Assembly: GCA_964019155.1 (NCBI GenBank)
Contig: OZ025243.1
Coordinates: 86,519,945-86,583,944, forward strand
Direction of reading: 5' to 3'
From: Osedax fenrisi
Lineage: Eukaryota > Annelida > Polychaeta > Sabellida > Siboglinidae
Length of the DNA stretch: 64,000 nucleotides
Made by a program: the position numbers and the translations under genes. The notes beneath the pieces were generated by a model. It saw only the letters and a program-made list of their open reading frames with translations. It made no database searches and was not told the origin of the DNA. This document shows, one piece after another, positions 43,375 to 54,984 of the stretch (position 1 is the first letter of the stretch; the number at the start of each line of letters is the position of its first letter).

Positions 43375-44381
43375 AGAAGCAATAGAAACATTATACAAAG
43401 GAACCAAAGCGAAAGTACTAACACCTGATGGAGAAACCAAATCGTTTAATATAACTACTGGAGTTCTACAGGGTGATACGCTGGCCCCCTTTCTGTTTAT
43501 AATAGTGCTTGACTATGCAATGCGAATGGCTGTGAAAGGAAAACAGTTATATCTTGGTTTTGAACTAACTAGGAAACAGAGTCGTAGGGTACCAGCAAAA
43601 GTGATTACAGATCTAAGCTATGCAGATGATATTGCTTTAATATCACAAGATATTGAGCAGGCTCAAGAATTACTATCAAATGTAGAAACCCAAGCTATAA
43701 AATTAGGTTTAAAAATAAACTCAAGAAAAACTGAAATAATGGCTTTTTCTCAAAGTGAACCAATAAATATCCACTCATTACTAAATGAAGATATTAAAGT
43801 AGTAAATAACTTTAAATACTTGGGTGCATGGATGAGTAGCTCATCAAAAGACTTTGAGATCCGAAAGGCACTAGCTTGGCAGGCATGTCACAAGTTGAAA
43901 AAACTCTGGAATTCCAAGTTAAAAAGAAAACTAAAGATTAGGACTTTTCAAGCCACTATTGAAAGTATCCTACTCTATGGCAGTGAGACTTGGACGATCG
44001 ACAAATCACTTGAACGGAGAATAAATGGATGCTATACAAGGTTATTAAGAATGATTCTGAATGTATCATGGAGAGACCATATAACAAATGTTGAACTCTA
44101 TAAAGAACTACCAACAATTACGATGTTATAACTACTCGTCGTCTGCGAATAGCAGGTCACTGCATCCGTCACGACGATGAAGTAGCTCATGATCTGATTT
44201 TATGGCAACCAACGTCTGGAAAAAGCAACAGAGGAAGAAAAGCTGTGACGTACATTGATAATTTAAAAAAGGATACTGGACTAGATGATGTGAATGAAAT
44301 ACGTAATGTTATGATGATTCGTGATGATTGGAAGAAAATTGTAAAGAAGGGTCGAACGGGAGTTCGACATAAGTAAGTAAG
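43375..44381 (+). mobile_element. RTE-like LINE, 5'-truncated, inserted in element A with an 11-bp target duplication
   Basis: Encodes an RT fragment: IEAIETLYKGTKAKVLTPDG, GVLQGDTLAPFLFIIVLDYA, the catalytic YADD box (LSYADDIALIS), then FKYLGAWMSSSSKDFEIRKA. After a frameshift near 44130 the C-terminus continues RLRIAGHCIRHDDE to the stop at about 44374. The 3' tail is AAGTAAGTAAG. TAATTATTGAT flanks it at 43364-43374 and 44382-44392. GVLQGDTLAPFLF and the GHC C-terminus are typical of RTE-related LINEs. Confidence 0.85.
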
Positions 44382-44571
44382 TAATTATTGATTCTAATTG
44401 TTCTATATCTGTCATTACTGATACTTGCTTAATTATTGGTGATTCTGCTCTAGCTTTCCAACTGACCCCTGATGGTTTTAAAGTATTGCTTGCTAATAAG
44501 TATATAATTTGTATATACCTATATATATATATATATATATCACATCGTCGTGGCGGCCTAGCTCTGTTATT

Positions 44572-47025
44572 CTAGAAGAAGAAGAAATTTTATTTAGACA
44601 TCGTTTAAACAATTAAGTTAACAATAATGTATAATGAAATAATAAGAAAGTTATAGTGTAAATAAATATGATTTTAAATTCTTTTTGAACTTTTCTGAGT
44701 TTCTTTCAGCACGGAGTGTTGCAGGTAGTGAGTTCCAGGCTATCTGTGCTTATGACGAGAAGGCGCGTGAATGGGCAGCAGTATAATGTATTGTCGATCT
44801 AGGTCATATACGATTAACATGACACGGTATGAGACTTCTAGTCTGGTCGATTCTCTCTATCAATTCATATAAATATGACGGCGTTTCAAAGTGGAGTGCA
44901 TTATGAGTCATAAGACATATTTTATAGATGATTCTTTCTTTTATGGGTATTCAGTGTAATTCCTTCATTAATTGTGTGATGCTGATATGGTTATTTTATT
45001 CTCGATGAGGTAGCTTGTGAAATATACGTACAGCATATCGTTGAAGGGAGGTAAGTTCAGCCAATGTGATAGCTGGAAAACCTATAAGCAGCACATTACA
45101 ATAATCGAAAACACCTATTACTAAAATAGTCACTAACATTTTGCAAGTATAGAAATTTAAATATTTTCTGATTTTTTTAATTCTGTACAGTTGAAAGTTT
45201 ACCGAACGAATTTTTTCTGATATAAAAGATTTCATGTCGTGGTTAGAATTCAAAATTACACCCAAGTTCTTTATCGTTTGTGATGATGATAATAAACACT
45301 TGTCAAATGAAAAAGTGAACGATGTTGACAAGTGTTTAGAAGTGTGATTGACGTACATTACTTAAGTTTTTAAAGGGTTCAGTTGTAATGAGTTTTCATG
45401 AAACCAGATAGAGAGTTCACGTAGACAGTTCTGCAAACGGATGTGGGCAGACGAGTAATTTTCATTATCAGCATCAGTAAAAATGTGTATGTCATCGGCG
45501 TATGAATGAAATTTAATCAATGGATGGTTGGCGAAGATTTTAAAACAGGTGATAAGTATATCGAAAAAAGTAGTGGTCCTAGTACTGATCCTTGTGGTAC
45601 TCCGTGAGTCATATTTTGATATTCGGAAGAATAATCGCCAATACTGACTCTACTCATTCTATCAGAAATGTACTATTTTAACCAATCTAAAGCTTTCCCA
45701 GAAAATCCACTCTCGATTAGCCTTTGTATAAGAATCTTGTGGTTGAGCGTATCGACGGCAGCAGATAAATCTAAAAATAACATGAGTGAACCGGTTTTAT
45801 TGTTGAGAACATCATCATTTATACGGCATAGGGCTGTCTCTGTGCTCAGTCTGGGCATATAAGCACTTTGGTGAGGATGAAGTACTTTTGCAGCTAATAG
45901 ATGACTGATTATTTGTGTAGAAACAATTCGTTCGAGGAGTTTGGAGAAAGCAGTAAGTTGAGAAATAGGTCGATAATTTTTCAGGATATTCTTTTCGCTT
46001 CCAGGTTTCTTGATCAATGGTATTATTGATGAACATTTCATAGAAGGAGGAAAAGTATCTGATTCGAATGAACACTTGATTATCTGAAGGAGATACGGAG
46101 CTAGTGTAGATGCTTGAGACTGCAGTAATTTTAATGGTAGAGGATCTTCTTTTGATGTTGATTTAATAGTTCGTATTAAAATTTCAATTTTTTCAATAGA
46201 TGGGGGATAAAAACTGTCAATAATTTGGATGTCACTATTCAGAGGTTGATAGGAATAAGTACATATATGTAAGGAATCTATGATTGTCTGTAACTTTAAT
46301 CGAAAGAAATTATGAAAAGAGTTTGCGCATCCGTTTAAATCAGGAATTATCCGTTTAGTTGTTCTTCCTAGAATATCATTTGAAATTTCAAATAGTATTT
46401 TCAGATTATGTCCAGCATTTATTATTTTTTTAGCATTATATTCTGATTTTGCCAGGAATAACATTAGATTATGTTCATGTTGTAGGTTTCTGTAATTTTT
46501 AAGATCATTTGATGACAGTGACTTTCTATAAAAATGTTCATATTTACGTAATAACCTTTTATGTTCTGCACATTCATTTGTGTACCATTCGTTGTTAGAG
46601 CGTTCTCTTATGGTTGTAGTTTTTGTTGGTGCATGCGCATTTAGTGTTGAAATTAAAGATGTATTCAGGTTTTCGAGTGGTTGTAAAGTGGAATGTTCGG
46701 GTAGTTTTAGATGTAAATCATAGGAGAAATCAATAAAATTTATTAGTGATAACTTTCTATATGTTATTGTTTTTCTTGGTCGTTTGGGTGTTACAGAGTT
46801 ACAGAGTTGATCAATAATTTAATAGCATAGTGGTCTGAAATTAGTTTTGAATAAGAATAGTTAGATGTAATATGAGAATTATTTCTGGTTATTATCAAAT
46901 CTAATGTATTTCCATTAACGTTAGTTGGAAATTTGATGTGTTGCTGTAATGAATTTTTAATCAATGTTGAATTGAACAGAATATGTTCATCGGAACTAAA
47001 CTTATTTAGTAATCTACCCAATTTT
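44572..47025 (-). mobile_element. CR1/L2-like LINE (element B), minus strand, inserted in element A
   Basis: On the minus strand, from high to low coordinates: end of the endonuclease (NGNTLDLIITRNN, LISDHYAIKLL), linker (KEDPLPLKLLQSQASTLAPY), RT fingers and palm (KNYRPISQLTAFSKLLERIV, LHPHQSAYMPRLSTETAL, LMLFLDLSAAVDTLNHKIL, HGVPQGSVLGPLLFSIYL), and C-terminus (KNLGVILNSN, FDYCNVLLIGFP). The catalytic YADD segment falls in a damaged stretch. The tail is (CTT)n at 44572-44585. Several stops; not active. Confidence 0.85.
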
Positions 47026-48030
47026 TCTCTTCATGTGAAATTCTAATCTGTAATATTCAGTTTCCTTCATTATTTACCATTATAAGTATACTTATCTACC
47101 GTCCACCTTCATCTAGCCTATGGAGTTTATTAGCTGACCTGTATTCTATTTTATAATCTTTCACATCAGTTAACACGGTTATTCTATTTGATTTTAATAT
47201 TCAAATTAATAATGAAAATCATGCTTCCTTATCTCTGAATAAACTTATATTTTAGTATTCACAAACGCAACATGTTTTATTTAATACTAACACTAATAGT
47301 AATAATATTGATTTTTTTATATTTATCTGATTCTAATATAATTTGATATCCTACTCAAAGTTCTCTAATATCTGATCACTTTGCCATATTATTTGATTTT
47401 AACTTGCCGGTGATACAGATTAATCGATTTTCTAAATAGTTTCAGAAATCTTCTCTATTAATAAACCAATGTTAACTCTCTATTCAATCAACTTAGCAAC
47501 AGTATATCTTCTGATTTGTCTACACTTTTTGATTATTTTAATTTGGCATTACCTTATTAGCTTGATATTTTGGTACCCTCGATTACTCTTATTAGCCGAA
47601 CTTATTATAAGTTTCCCTGGTTTACTATTGAGCTTGTTAATCCGAGGAAACTATTTCGTAGACTATAACGTAAATATGCATCCTCTAAACTTGAATCTGA
47701 TCTTATTTCATTTAAAGTTTTCTATCGCTTTACAAGAAAAAACTTCTCTCTACTAAATTGTCATATTACATCGATATGCTCGGTAGTTAAGGAATATATT
47801 CTAGGTAAGCTTATAAATTATCTTTCACCTTAGTAAGTAAAACCCAGACCAAATTTCTTCCTACCCAACCTGATTTAGTTATTTGTTGATTGTTTTCCAA
47901 TTTATTCCAACAGAAAATTTCTAGCATTATCAATGTACTTCCAAACACCAACTCATCACGACTCAATCTACTAGTTTATATTACCTATATCAATATACTA
48001 GTTTATATTCATTACACTTTAGTCTTAATA

Positions 48031-48085
48031 TTTTGTGGGGCATTGCCCCCCCCTTGATATACATTTATGGCTACGGGCCTGTATA
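48031..48085 (-). mobile_element. hAT-like terminal fragment (CAGGCCCGTAGCCAT)
   Basis: Read on the minus strand, CAGGCCCGTAGCCATAAATG and then a GGGGGGCAATGCCCC block are of the type found at hAT ends. No matching partner end is certain; CAGATAGGGGCGTCAGAACG at 40626 is a weak candidate. Confidence 0.45.
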
Positions 48086-48550
48086 TATATATATATATAT
48101 ATATATATTAGCGTTAGCATTCGGACCAATATATATATATATATAATCTAGTAATATATCCTTACAATATATGTAGAGTAGGTGGTGCCATAGAATCTAT
48201 AGTAACCTATACTTTAAATATATGAGATTTACTAATATGGTAGCATCAACAACGATTTTTCGAATATTCCGTCTATAAATCTTAGGCATTATTCTCTAAA
48301 TCAATAATATGATTATAAGTAGAGACTATTTTTAAACGTGAAAGTGTTAAACTCCTATACATCTTTCTATATACTATTTAATATAATTCAATTGAATTAT
48401 TATTAATAATAGTACAAAATGACAATATGACATTCATATTCCCACCCGCTATATTATATGACCGTCATATTATGACGTCTATATGCTATTTACTATAGCC
48501 TATTCACTATATTCGTTATTAACAGATTACATTCAATATTACTAGTGGAA
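48086..48550. other. AT-rich stretch, no gene seen
   Basis: (AT)n short runs and plain AT-rich sequence. Confidence 0.6.
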
Positions 48551-48554
48551 AGTA

Positions 48555-49800
48555 ACATAATACGGACACTTTAATAATAAATGGTATTACAATTTTATGA
48601 TTCAATATTATATTCAAAAATTACAATATATTAATATTATATGTTATAGATATTATTGTGATTTTAAAAATGTTATTAAATCGTATTCAATAGATAGGGG
48701 TATCCGACGGACACCCTATTGGGTAGACATCCTATATATATAGGGTGTATATATACCACTAGATAAATTATATATATTGATGAACTAATCAGATAAATTA
48801 TAATTACGTTATTTATAATTAATTTTATGAATAATTTAATGTAATTTAATTAGTAATTAATTTATTAATTTTTATTATTTTATTAATTAATAATACAAGT
48901 TAAGTTTCAAATAATAACATTTTTAGATTTAGCTTCATTGGTGATATTAATATTATAACGCACGTTATTTTTAAGAAAATCAGAATATTTCACACATTAC
49001 GCACTGATTCGTTATATATAAATAAAATAAAATATACACATTATAGGGTGTCCGTATTAAGAGATCCAGAGTGTTCGTATTAAGGATTTATATGACATAT
49101 ATATATATATATGCTTATAACTTAGTTAATTTTTGATAACAAATAGAGAAATTATATATATAATGTTTAGAATTATTTAGTTTTTAATAATACCTATACT
49201 GCAGTCAACTCCCGATAAGTCGGACTCGCAAGGGACCGGGAAAAGTGTCCGACTTAGCGAGATGTCCGACTCATCCGAGATTCAGAATATCATGCAAATA
49301 ATATATGAGATAGAGGGTTAAAGGGAGCATGAGTTAAAGGATTACCGAAATGTGTAATTATGCAACAATCAACAACATAAAATGTTTTATTCAATAATAT
49401 TACTTACTAAAATTATAATATTCATTATTTAAAGTAAATATTTCTGACAATTTATAAAAAGTCCGACTTATCAGGAATAAAATCATAAAAATAACAATAA
49501 TATGTGTCCGATAATCGATAATTCCGACTTACTGAGAGTTGACTGTATATTATTATGTTTTATATCGAAACATTTGTTTATTCTTGAGAAGGTTTTAAGT
49601 TGACATTCTTTTCATAAATATAAAAACGTAATAACAAAATCAGTATATTAGATATATCAGCACTATTTTGAATAATTAAAAAATAAAAAATACTTATTTA
49701 GACTATTTATATAATTATGAATATTTTATTCATTAACATTTGTTGTAGGATTTATGGTTTCTGAGATAACGAGAGTGTCCGACGGGAAATTAAGCTATAT
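48555..49800. mobile_element. TIR element with GTGTCCGTATTAAG motifs
   Basis: Contains TATCCGACGGACACCCTATT near 48708, GGGTGTCCGTATTAAGAGAT and GTGTTCGTATTAAGGA at 49046-49085, ATAATACGGACACTTTAATA near 48559, and GAGAGTGTCCGACGGGAAAT near 49768. The design (termini plus reiterated inverted motif of similar shape) recalls the GGTCGGTAATAGG element but the motif differs. The boundaries are approximate. Confidence 0.45.
49202..49545. mobile_element. pogo/Tigger-like MITE nested in the previous element
   Basis: Ends CAGTCAACTCCCGATAAGTC and, reversed, CAGTCAACTCTCAGTAAGTC. Such CAGTCRACTC...TAA.TCGGA termini are known from Tigger/pogo-type elements. The interior repeats GTCCGACTTA words. Length 344 bp. 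Confidence 0.75.
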
Positions 49801-49880
49801 ATATAATTAAACTGCCTGCATGCATGTGTGGTTTAGTTGGCTATACGCATTATAATGCGTAAGACATAAAAGCAATATAT
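49800..49880 (+). mobile_element. Diverged SINE tRNA-like head
   Basis: AAACTGCCTGCATGCATGTG, then TGGTTTAGTTGGCTATACGC matches the head of the SINE family in plus orientation but carries a small TAATGCGTA repeat. Confidence 0.5.
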
Positions 49881-49925
49881 TGCGTCCTATATATATATTT
49901 ACTTATAATCAAATGGCTCCAAGAC

Positions 49926-50787
49926 CAGTGCCGGATTAAGCAAAGTATGGGCCCGGGGCAAACTTAATTTATGGGCCCCCTAATTTTTATAATTTAAAAA
50001 ACATATTAAATGTATCTACAATATAAATATACATAGTTACATACATTGGGTAACTAAAATCTGTATGGTGTAGGCACGACGTACCTGGTACGCATACATG
50101 TATACTTTTTATATTTTATAAAGGTATATATTTATAAACTATAGTTTAGATTATAATTAGTTTGAATAAAAAAGAGTTTCTTAATTACATATTTATTTTG
50201 CGTGTTTTATTTTTTGAAAAAATATTAATTATTCTTTCTTGATCAATTTATTTTAATAAACTTGACTCCAATGGTAATAATGCTAATCCTGATAATTTTT
50301 CCTATGTGAGCGAATTTTTTAAATCATTTTTTACTAATTTAAGTTTAGAAAAACTTCTTTCACCTTCTCTCACCTTCTTTCACCTACTATTTGACACATT
50401 AGAGATATATATATCCTATATACAATTTCAATATTAGGATAAACATCAATAATTTCTCGAACATATTTATAATCCGATAGTAGTCCTACTGTTTTTTGGT
50501 AATTGTATTATATCTATCAGATTCGATTAAATATTTAGAGAAATATATTAGTCATTTATTCTTATTTATTAATTCATCATTGATATCCGTAGAATATTTC
50601 TTTATGAGAACTTTACAATTATTTGTTATTTCTGATGCGCTAATGGTTCTCAGATTTCCTATAAACCGGAATAGTGTAGCCACTTCATCATATACATCAA
50701 TCCTCTGCTTTAATGCAACTATATATTACATATTAATTATAATTATCATAAATATATAAATATATGTTATCTAAAATAATCATTATT

Positions 50788-50848
<61 letters not shown>

Positions 50849-52672
50849 TATATAATTACCAATTAAATTAAGAAAACATTCAAGTTTAAATCTTTCTTTT
50901 GGTGTAATACTCTCATTAGTATTCAATGGTTCATCATCGAAGTATTTCTTTGCAATTTTTATTCGTTTTTTTAGATTCATTAAATTCTGCCTTACATACA
51001 TGTTCTTACGTACATAAGCCATACATATAAATTCCTCATAATTGTTTCTTTTTTCATCTATGTAATTTGATAGATCTACTAAATTATTGACGGCTACCAT
51101 CAACTAAATTGAATTATACTGTAATATTTTGCTTACTGCATTTATTCTACATAGCAGAGACTTCCAAATTTTGCATAGCAAAATAGTTTCAAATTCATTC
51201 ATTCTCTTATATAGATAATTCAGCTCAATTAGTGATAAGTTATCACTGATAACGCATTAAGATTATCTTTTTTGTAAAGTGCGCTTACTGCATCAGTATG
51301 TAAAGACCATCGTGTACCGCACAATCTCTTTATTACAACATGTCCAGCTTTCTTTAATCTTGAACTTAATATATTCCATCTTTTAGGTGTACTGAAGAAA
51401 GTGTAAAGTCTTTGTATAAATGCAAAATATGATGATACAGTTGTTGATGACTCAACTGCATATTGACCAATTAAATTTAAAGAATGGGCAGCATATGGTA
51501 TCAACATTGCTAATGGATTATGATTTTGTATATAGACTTACATCCCATTATATCTTCCAGACATGTTACTGGCGTTATCATAGCTTTGTCCACGATAATT
51601 CTTTATATTAATTCCAATTTTCTTGAAGAATTACAATAATACATTAGTCAAGTCTAAACCAGTATGGGAATGTATTTCTACAAATGTAATGAATCTTTCT
51701 ACTATTATATCATCTTTTAAATATCTTACTATTATTGTCAATTGATCAACATGTGAAATATCAGGCGTGGATTCAACTGATATACTGAAATATTTGGCAT
51801 TCTTAATTTCGTTTATTATAGTTGATTTTACTTGTTCAGCAAGTATTAACATTATTTCATCACAGATAGTTTTAGATAAGTAATTAATATGACTACTACC
51901 TGTAATAATTTAAATAGTTATATATCATATAAATATATATAAATTATAGAAAATGTAATACAATTTTGAAAAGTATATAAATATATGTTATATATTATAA
52001 TTTATATTTATATAAATTAAGTATTATACAAACCTTTAGCAGAATACTTTTCTATATATGTAGACACAAAAGGATCATACTTCGATAATAATTCCTATAC
52101 CCAAATAATTTCCATTATGATTTGAACCAATATATATTGATCAGAGCCTCTAAATTATAAATCTCGCTCGCATATGAATGTGATAACATCTATAGTACTC
52201 CTCAACACATCTCGCCAGTATCGTGTTTCATTTTCTATTTGTTTAATCAGGTCTTTATCTATTCTTTGTATACTGTTAGACCTATTCATCATTGTTGTAT
52301 ATGCTGATCTATGGTTATAACTATTTTCGTGAGCTGAAAATTGTTCATATACATGTTTCCAATCATTGTATCCTTTGTTAAAATTAGTTAAATTGCTACT
52401 AAATAACTTACAAATAAAGCAATAAATCATTTGTGTTTTAGGTGAAAAATACAACCAAGCTCGTGATATAACTTCACCATTAGTTAGTTTTTTATTAAAA
52501 AAGGGCCCCAAGTAATTATTTTCAAATGATAATTTCTTTAATAGTTGGTTATTATTCAGAAAAAACTTATAAAATTAACTAAAACATTATTATTTTTATC
52601 AAATGTATGGGCCCCTAGAAATGTGGGGCCCAGGGCATTTGCCCACTTTGCCCCCGTCTAAATCCGGCACTG
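49926..52672 (-). mobile_element. hAT DNA transposon, 2,747 bp, 8-bp target duplication
   Basis: Termini CAGTGCCGGATTAAGCAAAG and, reversed, CAGTGCCGGATTTAGACGGG; the outer 12 bp are identical. TCCAAGAC lies directly outside both ends (49918-49925 and 52673-52680), the 8-bp duplication expected of hAT. A broken transposase lies on the minus strand. Completeness of both ends and duplication implies a fairly recent insertion, inside a SINE. Confidence 0.95.
50540..52560 (-). pseudogene. hAT transposase (ZMYM/TTF-DUF4371 type), broken
   Basis: Minus-strand fragments in order: a TTF-type zinc-finger-like N-terminus (LGPFFNKKLTNGEVISRAWL, FSPKTQMIYCFICKLF), a DUF4371-like part (KNAKYFSISVESTPDISHVD, QLTIIVRYLKDDIIVERFI), the insertion-domain region (AAHSLNLIGQYAVESSTTV, CGTRWSLHTDAV) and a C-terminal part with hAT dimerisation-like sequence near 50550-50720. 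Stops, frameshifts and an (AT)n expansion at 50794-50847 break it. Confidence 0.85.
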
Positions 52673-53010
52673 TCCAAGACACATACAAAGTCGCTCTCAT
52701 GTTAGATAACAATGGTTTTAACGAAATCTGATCATTTATATATACAACATTATATAATTTATCACTTCTAAATATAATTGTGTATAGGTTAACCATACAT
52801 AAATGATCGGCTATTATATAAACCATGGATTCATTACGTTAAGGCCTTTAACATAAGAGCGGCTTCAAAGGTATACCATATCTATCAGAGTTATACGTGA
52901 AAACTTCATCTAAGTTAACTTATAAGTTATCTATATATGAAGTTTAGGGAATTTAGTTTTAGGAATTCCTAGATGAGATAAAAGGATTCCACAAAAATAA
53001 AATAATATAG

Positions 53011-53208
53011 TTATATAATATACCCTATATAAATATATATATATATAATGGAATTTTTAGTAATTTTTGACGTAAGGGAGTTAAGTGTTGTTCAACATAT
53101 AATTATACTTATATGTATAATGTATGTTAATATTTGGATAATATGTTTTATAGAACACCTATATCTATAGATATAAAGTTTATAAACGATATATTATATT
53201 ATATATTG

Positions 53209-53245
<37 letters not shown>

Positions 53246-53545
53246 ATGTAATGTACTTTATGTGAATGTGTGTTCAAATGAGTTGTAGTATTATATTAGA
53301 TTGGCGGCGCGGCGTAGTATTAATAAGCGGTATAATTGTGAGTATGAATCGTATATAGAAAATGTGAGCATGAATGGTACATAACAGAATATATATATAT
53401 TATACGAGTATGGCGCGAGTGATTTTTGTGAGTATTTCTTGATTCGTTTATATAACTAGCATGACCTATATCCCTTATCAGTAATCACCACGTATCCCCT
53501 ACCATATATAACTATAACCCCCCCCCCCGTATCCCCTACCACGTA
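53011..53545. other. AT-rich stretch, no gene seen
   Basis: (AT)n at about 53214-53242, and a poly-C run at 53520-53530 with degenerate CCACGTATCCCCTACCA units (53490-53545). Confidence 0.6.
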
Positions 53546-53549
53546 TATC

Positions 53550-53835
53550 TAATTAGTCACCCTTCTACCACGACGAACAAGTACCAAGACGCTGGCTTCT
53601 GGAACGCTACTGACTCTGCACTGTATTATTACATTTGTATATATTATTATTTAAAACGCCCTTTTGTGGGTGTTTCTTCAGAGCTTCGATTCGAGCTGAG
53701 TGCTTCTTGAACCCGGATCGAATGAAGGCAGACGTGTTGATGAAATTTTGTAGATGCCACGAGGAAAGATTATACTAAATAAAGTGATTCCTTAAAAAAC
53801 GAACTGTGTTGACTTCGACTTCATTACATTTGGCG
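53550..53835 (+). mobile_element. Possible solo LTR with downstream primer-binding-like site
   Basis: A less AT-rich block with AATAAA at about 53780, followed by GAACTGTGTTGACTTCGACT and then TTACA next to TTTGGCGCTGCTAACAGGAT. TGGCGC just after an LTR end is typical of Ty3/gypsy-like primer-binding sites. No second LTR or gag/pol was found in the window. Confidence 0.35.
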
Positions 53836-54984
53836 CTGCTAACAGGATGATCTACTGATTATATTATTAATGATAATGATATGGACTCTATTCTAAATAA
53901 TGAAAATTCAATTATATGTAATTTTGATGATATTGTTATGTAAGCTTACATACTAGTACAATAAATAAAAATTAAAAATATTCAACTAATAGAATAAAAA
54001 TAGTATGGGATCGAGGAAATTGAGTACGAGAATACTTAGATATGTGCAACCAATATAGAAAAAAGTTTGTATATAATGAACACTGGACAATATATACTGA
54101 ATTTTATAATGCAAATTAGTAATATTTCTCTAGAAAGATATGTTAATAATGAAAGTACAATGACCGGAGAAGTTAATATTAGTCTCAATGAATTATTGCA
54201 CTTATCAGTACAATAATTTGGAAATATAATTAGTAAGCACAAGTTAAGACTAAATAATACAACGAGTTAAGTAGAAGTAAATCTATTTGAGGTAGAATGT
54301 TATGACATAAAGGATAGAATGGATATAGATTTAATTTGTCGTGAAACTATTATTGAAAATATATTTTGGAAGGTAAATTATAACTATTTATTTATAATAT
54401 AATATATTATATTAATATTAGATTACCTTTGTATTACATATGAGTATACGAATTTATTTAATTTCATTGCCGGACTGCTATGTATATAGGACTATCCTAA
54501 ATATGAACTTCATCCGTTGAATAATATTTTGCATTATTAAAATCGATAAAAACTGAAGGAAATACCCATCTTTCAAACATTTCACTTGAAGGATGTATAC
54601 AATCAAAACAATTTAATTACTTAATACAAATATAATAAATTTCGTATTATCTTACCTACTTCATTATTGACTTAAATACTATATTGATATCAATATATTT
54701 GTTAATACTAAAATAATTGCAATGACATTCTATATAATATATAGAGATAACTATATTGATCAAATATATAAAGAACGAATTTAAGCCGAATATAAGGATT
54801 TTAAAAGGCCGAAAATAAGCTTAATTCGGTATTTTTCCTTAAATTATGTAAAGGCCGAATATAATCACCCTGCCCATGACCCAAGCAAAAAACCAAATGA
54901 CCCAAGTTTGGGTCATGATATATATATTATATATATTATATATAATTAGATTTTTGTGATTGAAAAACTAATAATATTTCTAAT
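53836..54984. other. AT-rich stretch, possible decayed retroelement, no gene seen
   Basis: Short frames near 53880-54360 show no recognisable protein. GGCCGAATATAA and CATGACCCAAG words repeat near 54770-54920, the latter as a small inverted repeat. Confidence 0.5.

Larger units (their letters stand above)
43240..48030 (+). mobile_element. Decayed CR1-like LINE (element A) hosting two nested LINE insertions
   Basis: Endonuclease-domain fragments lie on the plus strand in three pieces: 43300-43374 (LLNFRSVRNKVDLITQLI), 44382-44571 (SVITDTCLIIGDSALAFQ, HRRGGLALLF) and 47026-48030 (ISILIYRPPSSS, then FPWFTIELVNPRKLFRRL). Read together they follow the order of a CR1-type apurinic endonuclease and the linker before RT. 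The RT domain is missing. Stops are frequent. Confidence 0.7.
49885..53010 (-). mobile_element. SINE copies split by the hAT insertion
   Basis: The reverse-oriented SINE text ACTTATAATCAAATGGCTCC stops at 49925 and resumes at 52681 (AAAGTCGCTCTCATGTTAGA, TTTTAACGAAATCTGATCAT). From about 52790 another copy follows in plus orientation (AAATGATCGGCTATTATATA, GAGCGGCTTCAAAGG, TGAAAACTTCATCTAAG). The host copy was whole before the hAT inserted. Confidence 0.75.

Noticed and set aside
45668..46075. Plus- and minus-strand short proteins inside element B
   Set aside because: They are other-frame shadows of the minus-strand reverse transcriptase.
40626..48080. A single 7.4-kb hAT element between CAGATAGGGGCG and CGGGCCTG
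   Set aside because: The two ends are not inverted repeats of each other and no target duplication matches.
50496..50759. Plus-strand 87-residue frame
   Set aside because: It lies antisense to the C-terminal part of the hAT transposase.
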